64,000 nucleotides of DNA, from contig NZ_OY780935.1 in assembly GCF_963675965.1 (NCBI RefSeq), positions 752,001 through 816,000 on the forward strand. Direction: 5' to 3'. This document shows, in pieces, positions 61,020 to 64,000 of the stretch. This DNA is from an uncultured Celeribacter sp. GTDB lineage: Bacteria > Pseudomonadota > Alphaproteobacteria > Rhodobacterales > Rhodobacteraceae. How positions within the stretch are numbered: the stretch's first letter is position 1; the number at the start of each line of letters is the position of its first letter. A program made the position numbers and the translations under genes. Below the pieces are notes generated by a model. That model was given only the letters and a program-made list of their open reading frames with translations. It was not told the origin of the DNA and searched no databases.

Positions 61020-61643
61020 TCAATCCTCCGGCGTCCAAAGACTATCCAGCGGCGGCGGGACCAGTTCGAACTGGCGGTCCGAGGCGATGTAATTGTCCGC
61101 ATGCAACCGCGCAATCGGCTGATAGACGGCCGGGTTCACATACCTCCCTTCGGCGTCCAGACAATCGCGGCGCACATGCATCTGCACCACCTCTCCCACC
61201 ACCAACAGGCGGTTCGGCCAGTCCAACAGCCGCTCGGTTCGGCATTCGAACACGCAGGCGGCATCGCGGATGCGCTGCACCTCGATCTGTTGACAGGGTT
61301 CGGTTTCCACGCCGGCCAAAGACAGTTCATCGACCTCCGACGGCAGGCTATGCCCGGCGACCAGCATGGTCTCGGACAGCGCCATATCGACCATGTGAAT
61401 GGCGAATTCCCCTGTCCGGCGGATGTTGGCGGCTGTGTCTTTTTCCTGATCCGGTTTCGCCGCGATCCCCAGCACCAGCAACGGCGGGTCAGAGGACATG
61501 ACGTTGAAAAAAGACATCGGCGCGGCATTAGTCGACCCGGAGGGGTTGCGCGTGGTCACCAGAGCAATCGGCCGCGGTCCGACGAAATTCGTCAGCAGAC
61601 GATACCGGTCCCGCGCCGGAAGGGCGGTGAAATCAAACTCCAT
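61020..61643 (-). CDS. Flavin reductase-like (FMN-binding split-barrel) protein
   Basis: 207 residues. RPIALVTTRNPSGSTNAAPM, SFFNVMSSDPPLLVLGI and FAIHMVDMALSETM are the FMN-binding split-barrel blocks of the flavin reductase-like family. It probably reduces or binds FMN, possibly as partner of an oxygenase. It starts two bases after the stop-to-start gap from the arsC-like gene region and is on the same strand as the DUF3445 gene. Confidence 0.87.
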   Translation of the reverse strand: MEFDFTALPARDRYRLLTNFVGPRPIALVTTRNPSGSTNAAPMSFFNVMSSDPPLLVLGIAAKPDQEKDTAANIRRTGEFAIHMVDMALSETMLVAGHSLPSEVDELSLAGVETEPCQQIEVQRIRDAACVFECRTERLLDWPNRLLVVGEVVQMHVRRDCLDAEGRYVNPAVYQPIARLHADNYIASDRQFELVPPPLDSLWTPED

Positions 61644-61644
61644 G

Positions 61645-61986
61645 TTACAGGATCGCTTTTACCACTTCGGGCGGACGACCGATTGCCACGCCTTTGTCGG
61701 TCTCGACAACCGGGCGTTCCATCAGCCGCGGATGCGCAGCGATGGCATCGAGAATGGCATCGGGCGCCGATGCAGCGGTCAGGCCAAGTTCTTTGGCTTC
61801 GGCCTCTTTCGCGCGCAGGAACGCATGCGCCGGAAGACCTGAACGCGCCACGAAATCGGTTAGCTTGTCCCGGCTCACCGGCGTCTCCAGATAGAGGACC
61901 ACTTCGGGCAAAATTCCCGCGTCTTCCAACAATTTCAATGTCTCCCGCGATTTTGAGCAGCGCGGATTATGATAGATCTTGGTCAT
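61645..61986 (-). CDS. arsC: ArsC/Spx-type arsenate reductase, glutaredoxin-dependent
   Basis: 113 residues from ATG 61986 (MTKIYHNPRC); the longer frame adds an unlikely leader. The catalytic Cys is in NPRCSKSRET, and the downstream FVARSGLPAHAFLRAKE and LMERPVVETDKGVAIGRPPE are standard ArsC blocks with the anion-binding Arg. It reduces arsenate to arsenite with glutathione and glutaredoxin. No other ars genes adjoin it, so a general thiol-reductase role is also possible. Its stop lies one base before the flavin reductase start. Confidence 0.9.
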   Translation of the reverse strand: MTKIYHNPRCSKSRETLKLLEDAGILPEVVLYLETPVSRDKLTDFVARSGLPAHAFLRAKEAEAKELGLTAASAPDAILDAIAAHPRLMERPVVETDKGVAIGRPPEVVKAIL

Positions 61987-62140
61987 TCTCGGCTCTTTCT
62001 CTGGCGCGATCACGATCGGTCGCCGGTCGTGGAAATCCTGCGCGCAGAATGCGACCCACCCGCCAGATGTGCAAGGCTGCAACGGCTTTTTCAGGTTTCG
62101 GCTTAGCGAATTTTAACTTTTACCCGGTAGCTCTGCTATC

Positions 62141-62257
62141 ATGCGAACATCTGCACCCACCCGCCTCCTGCGCGTTTTCCTGCGCGTCCCGGCCGCCTTT
62201 CCGGCAGAGCTATTCCTGCTGATACCTTTCTTTGCCCTGATGGCCTATATTGCCTGA
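62141..62257 (+). CDS. 38-residue candidate membrane peptide
   Basis: ATG at 62141 opens a short frame of 38 codons. A basic N-terminus (RTSAPTRLLRVFLRVP) precedes a hydrophobic helix (AELFLLIPFFALMAYIA) at the end. No clear ribosome-binding site. The charge-plus-helix layout is protein-like, but the evidence is weak. Confidence 0.33.
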   Translation: MRTSAPTRLLRVFLRVPAAFPAELFLLIPFFALMAYIA

Positions 62258-62396
62258 CCCCTCAGAAAGTCGCTGCAAGACATTGGGAAGACATCGGGCA
62301 TGAAACCAGGTCATAAACATCGTGAATTTTCCGAAGGTTGAAAGCCCGCCTGCACGCGAGTAGTCTCGCCCAAGACACGCGCATGGGGAGGCAAGA

Positions 62397-63674
62397 ATGA
62401 CCGATCGCAAACTGAGTTTCGAAACGCTGCAAGTTCACGCGGGGACCGAACCGGATCCCGCCACAGGGGCCCGTCAGGTGCCAATCTACCAAACCACGGC
62501 CTACGTGTTCAAAGACGCAGAACACGCCGCGCGTTTGTTCAATCTCGAAGAGGTCGGGTTCATCTATTCACGTTTGACCAACCCGACGGTCGCCGCCCTG
62601 CAAAACCGCATGGCTGCGCTCGAAGGCGGTGCTGGGGCTGTCTGCTGCTCCTCGGGGCATGCGGCCCAGATCATGGCCCTGTTCCCGCTGATGTCACCGG
62701 GCAAGAACATCGTCGCCTCCACCCGGCTGTACGGCGGCACCCTGACGCAGTTCAGCCAGACTTTCAAACGCTTCGGCTGGACGGCCAAATTCGTCGACTT
62801 CGACGATTTCGATGCTGTGCGCGCTGCGATTGACGACGACACCCGCGCGGTGTTCTGCGAAAGCCTTGCCAACCCGTCCGGCGCGATCATGGATCTCGAC
62901 GCACTGGCCGAAATTGCCGATACCGCCGGCATTCCGCTGATCGTCGACAACACATCGGCCACCCCCTATCTGTGCCGCCCGATCGAACATGGCGCGACGC
63001 TTGTCGTGCATTCGATGACGAAATTCCTGACCGGCAACGGCACCGTGACCGGCGGCGCGATTGTCGACAGCGGGACGTTTGACTGGTCCGCTTCGGACAA
63101 ATTCCCGTCGCTTGCGGCCCCCGAACCGGCCTATCACGGGCTGAATTTCCATGAAACCTTCGGCCCGCTCGCCTTTACCTTCCACGGCATCGCCGTCGGG
63201 TTGCGCGATCTGGGCATGACGTTGAACCCGCAGGCAGCGCATTACACGCTGATGGGCATCGAAACCCTGTCCTTGCGCATGCAAAAACACGTCCAGAACG
63301 CGCGCGAAATCGCGGGCTGGCTCGAAGGCGACGACCGGATCGAGAAAGTGACTTACAGCGGTCTGCCTTCCTCGGACTATTACAACCGGATGACTCGCAT
63401 TTGTCCGCGCGGTGCGGGCGCACTGTTCACCGTTGCGCTCAAGGGCGGCTATGACGCCTGCGTGGAGACCGTGTCCAAACTCGAACTGTTCAGCCATGTG
63501 GCCAACCTCGGGGACACCCGGTCGCTGGTGATTCACCCCGCCTCCACAACCCACCGTCAGCTGGAGCCAGCTGAGCAGGTCAAGGCCGGCGCAGGCCCGA
63601 ATATCTTGCGGCTCTCGATTGGCATCGAACACGCCAACGATCTGATCGCAGATCTGGATCAAGCACTGGTCTGA
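62397..63674 (+). CDS. O-acetylhomoserine sulfhydrylase-type PLP enzyme
   Basis: 425 residues of the Cys/Met metabolism PLP family. SFETLQVHAGTEPDPATGAR is the typical start, RLTNPTVAALQNRMAALEGG binds phosphate, and the PLP lysine is in VVHSMTKFLTGNG. The long C-terminal half, with NYHG-like PAYHGLNFHETFG, matches the MetY subtype, which makes homocysteine (or methionine) from O-acetylhomoserine and sulfide or methanethiol. GGAGGCAAG gives a good ribosome-binding site. Confidence 0.92.
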   Translation: MTDRKLSFETLQVHAGTEPDPATGARQVPIYQTTAYVFKDAEHAARLFNLEEVGFIYSRLTNPTVAALQNRMAALEGGAGAVCCSSGHAAQIMALFPLMSPGKNIVASTRLYGGTLTQFSQTFKRFGWTAKFVDFDDFDAVRAAIDDDTRAVFCESLANPSGAIMDLDALAEIADTAGIPLIVDNTSATPYLCRPIEHGATLVVHSMTKFLTGNGTVTGGAIVDSGTFDWSASDKFPSLAAPEPAYHGLNFHETFGPLAFTFHGIAVGLRDLGMTLNPQAAHYTLMGIETLSLRMQKHVQNAREIAGWLEGDDRIEKVTYSGLPSSDYYNRMTRICPRGAGALFTVALKGGYDACVETVSKLELFSHVANLGDTRSLVIHPASTTHRQLEPAEQVKAGAGPNILRLSIGIEHANDLIADLDQALV

Positions 63675-63699
63675 CACGCTCGGTCGCACCAGGACATTT

Positions 63700-63731
63700 C
63701 AAAGCCCGCCGACATCCGGCGGGCTTTTTCA
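63700..63731. terminator. Terminator between convergent genes
   Basis: Stem AAAGCCCGCCG/CGGCGGGCTTT with a T-tail on the plus strand and an A-run on the left, 26 bases after the sulfhydrylase gene. Confidence 0.85.
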
Positions 63732-63780
63732 GACGTCGAAACTGACCATTCCGAACAGATAAAGGCGCAAATGCCCCCTC

Positions 63781-64000
63781 TCATTCCCCGGCTTTGGCGA
63801 TCTCCGGCTTAATGTATTTTTCCATGATCTCGACGGTGATCGGTCCGGCAAAGCGGTAGCGAATGCGGCCCTCGGCGTCGATAACATAGGTCTCTGGCAC
63901 CCCGTAAAGGCCCCATTCCAGCGCCGTACGCCCCGGTTCATCCTGCGCCACCGCGATAAAGGGATTGCCGAGATCATCCAGAAATTTCAGCGCGCTGTCG
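63781..64000 (-). CDS. CcmG/DsbE-type thiol:disulfide oxidoreductase, C-terminal part
   Basis: C-terminal 72 codons of a gene running off the right edge. DPGNPF-like DDLGNPFIAVAQDEPGRTAL, EWGLYGVPETYVIDAEGRI and the cis-Pro-containing GVPETY are characteristic of CcmG/DsbE, which reduces apocytochrome or holds the heme ligation pathway in the periplasm. The CxxC active site is outside the window. Gene order with other ccm genes cannot be checked here. Confidence 0.88.
   Translation of the reverse strand, partial: DSALKFLDDLGNPFIAVAQDEPGRTALEWGLYGVPETYVIDAEGRIRYRFAGPITVEIMEKYIKPEIAKAGE

Noticed and set aside
60171..62222. 683-codon plus-strand frame across four minus-strand genes
   Set aside because: Pro/Arg/His/Gln-rich shadow; the minus-strand genes all show family motifs.

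Overview
The window looks like the chromosome of a marine-type Rhodobacteraceae (Rhodobacterales, Alphaproteobacteria). The evidence is the head of a Rhodobacter-type gene transfer agent (GTA) cluster, high-GC coding, the fabD-fabG-acpP-fabF-mltG order, rpsF-rpsR-rplI, and a DUF1223/acnA neighbourhood. The species cannot be named from the sequence.

Layout. 1-3.8 kb: minus-strand GTA head genes (small-terminase-like g1, large terminase, portal, prohead protease, start of the probable capsid gene). 4.0-16.8 kb: core genes, namely an ion channel, an APC-type permease, mltG, the fatty-acid synthesis cluster fabF-acpP-fabG-fabD, a ribosomal protein operon, a lytic transglycosylase lipoprotein, an aquaporin and trigger factor. 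17.5-44.7 kb: an accessory island of about 27 kb. It is bounded by a 54-bp direct repeat that copies the 3' part of an intact tRNA-Leu(UAG) gene, with a tyrosine integrase next to the tRNA. 44.7-64 kb: core genes again, namely nnrD/nnrE, glnB-glnA, purB, a lipid A-type acyltransferase, acnA, small redox and flavin proteins, a PLP sulfhydrylase and the end of a ccmG/dsbE-like gene.

Island, left half (17.5-36.2 kb): a complete type I-E CRISPR-Cas operon (cas3-cas8e-cse2-cas7-cas5-cas6-cas1-cas2) followed by an AT-rich leader and an array of 44 repeats and 43 spacers. Beyond it lie a DUF4177-like gene, a low-GC orphan cut by an IS3 insertion, decayed IS3 pieces, a low-GC nuclease-STAND NTPase gene that is probably another antiviral system, and an IS110/IS1111-type element.

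Island, right half (36.5-44.5 kb): two divergent, tightly overlapping gene blocks that resemble a phage early region. They encode probable repressor and CII-like regulators, a DUF1376-like protein, an FtsK-gamma/GapR fusion, a LuxR-type mini-regulator, a cytosine methyltransferase-like protein, an AlpA-like excisionase and the integrase. No capsid, tail, packaging or lysis genes are present. The element therefore looks like a satellite-like or stripped prophage that carries immune systems.

Main points to follow up: CRISPR-Cas carried on an integrative element; spacer relationships inside the array (two duplicated spacers, two spacers that tile one target, two related neighbouring spacers, and one spacer resembling a gene of this island); the nuclease-STAND protein; the FtsK-gamma/GapR fusion; and the split NAD(P)HX repair gene.
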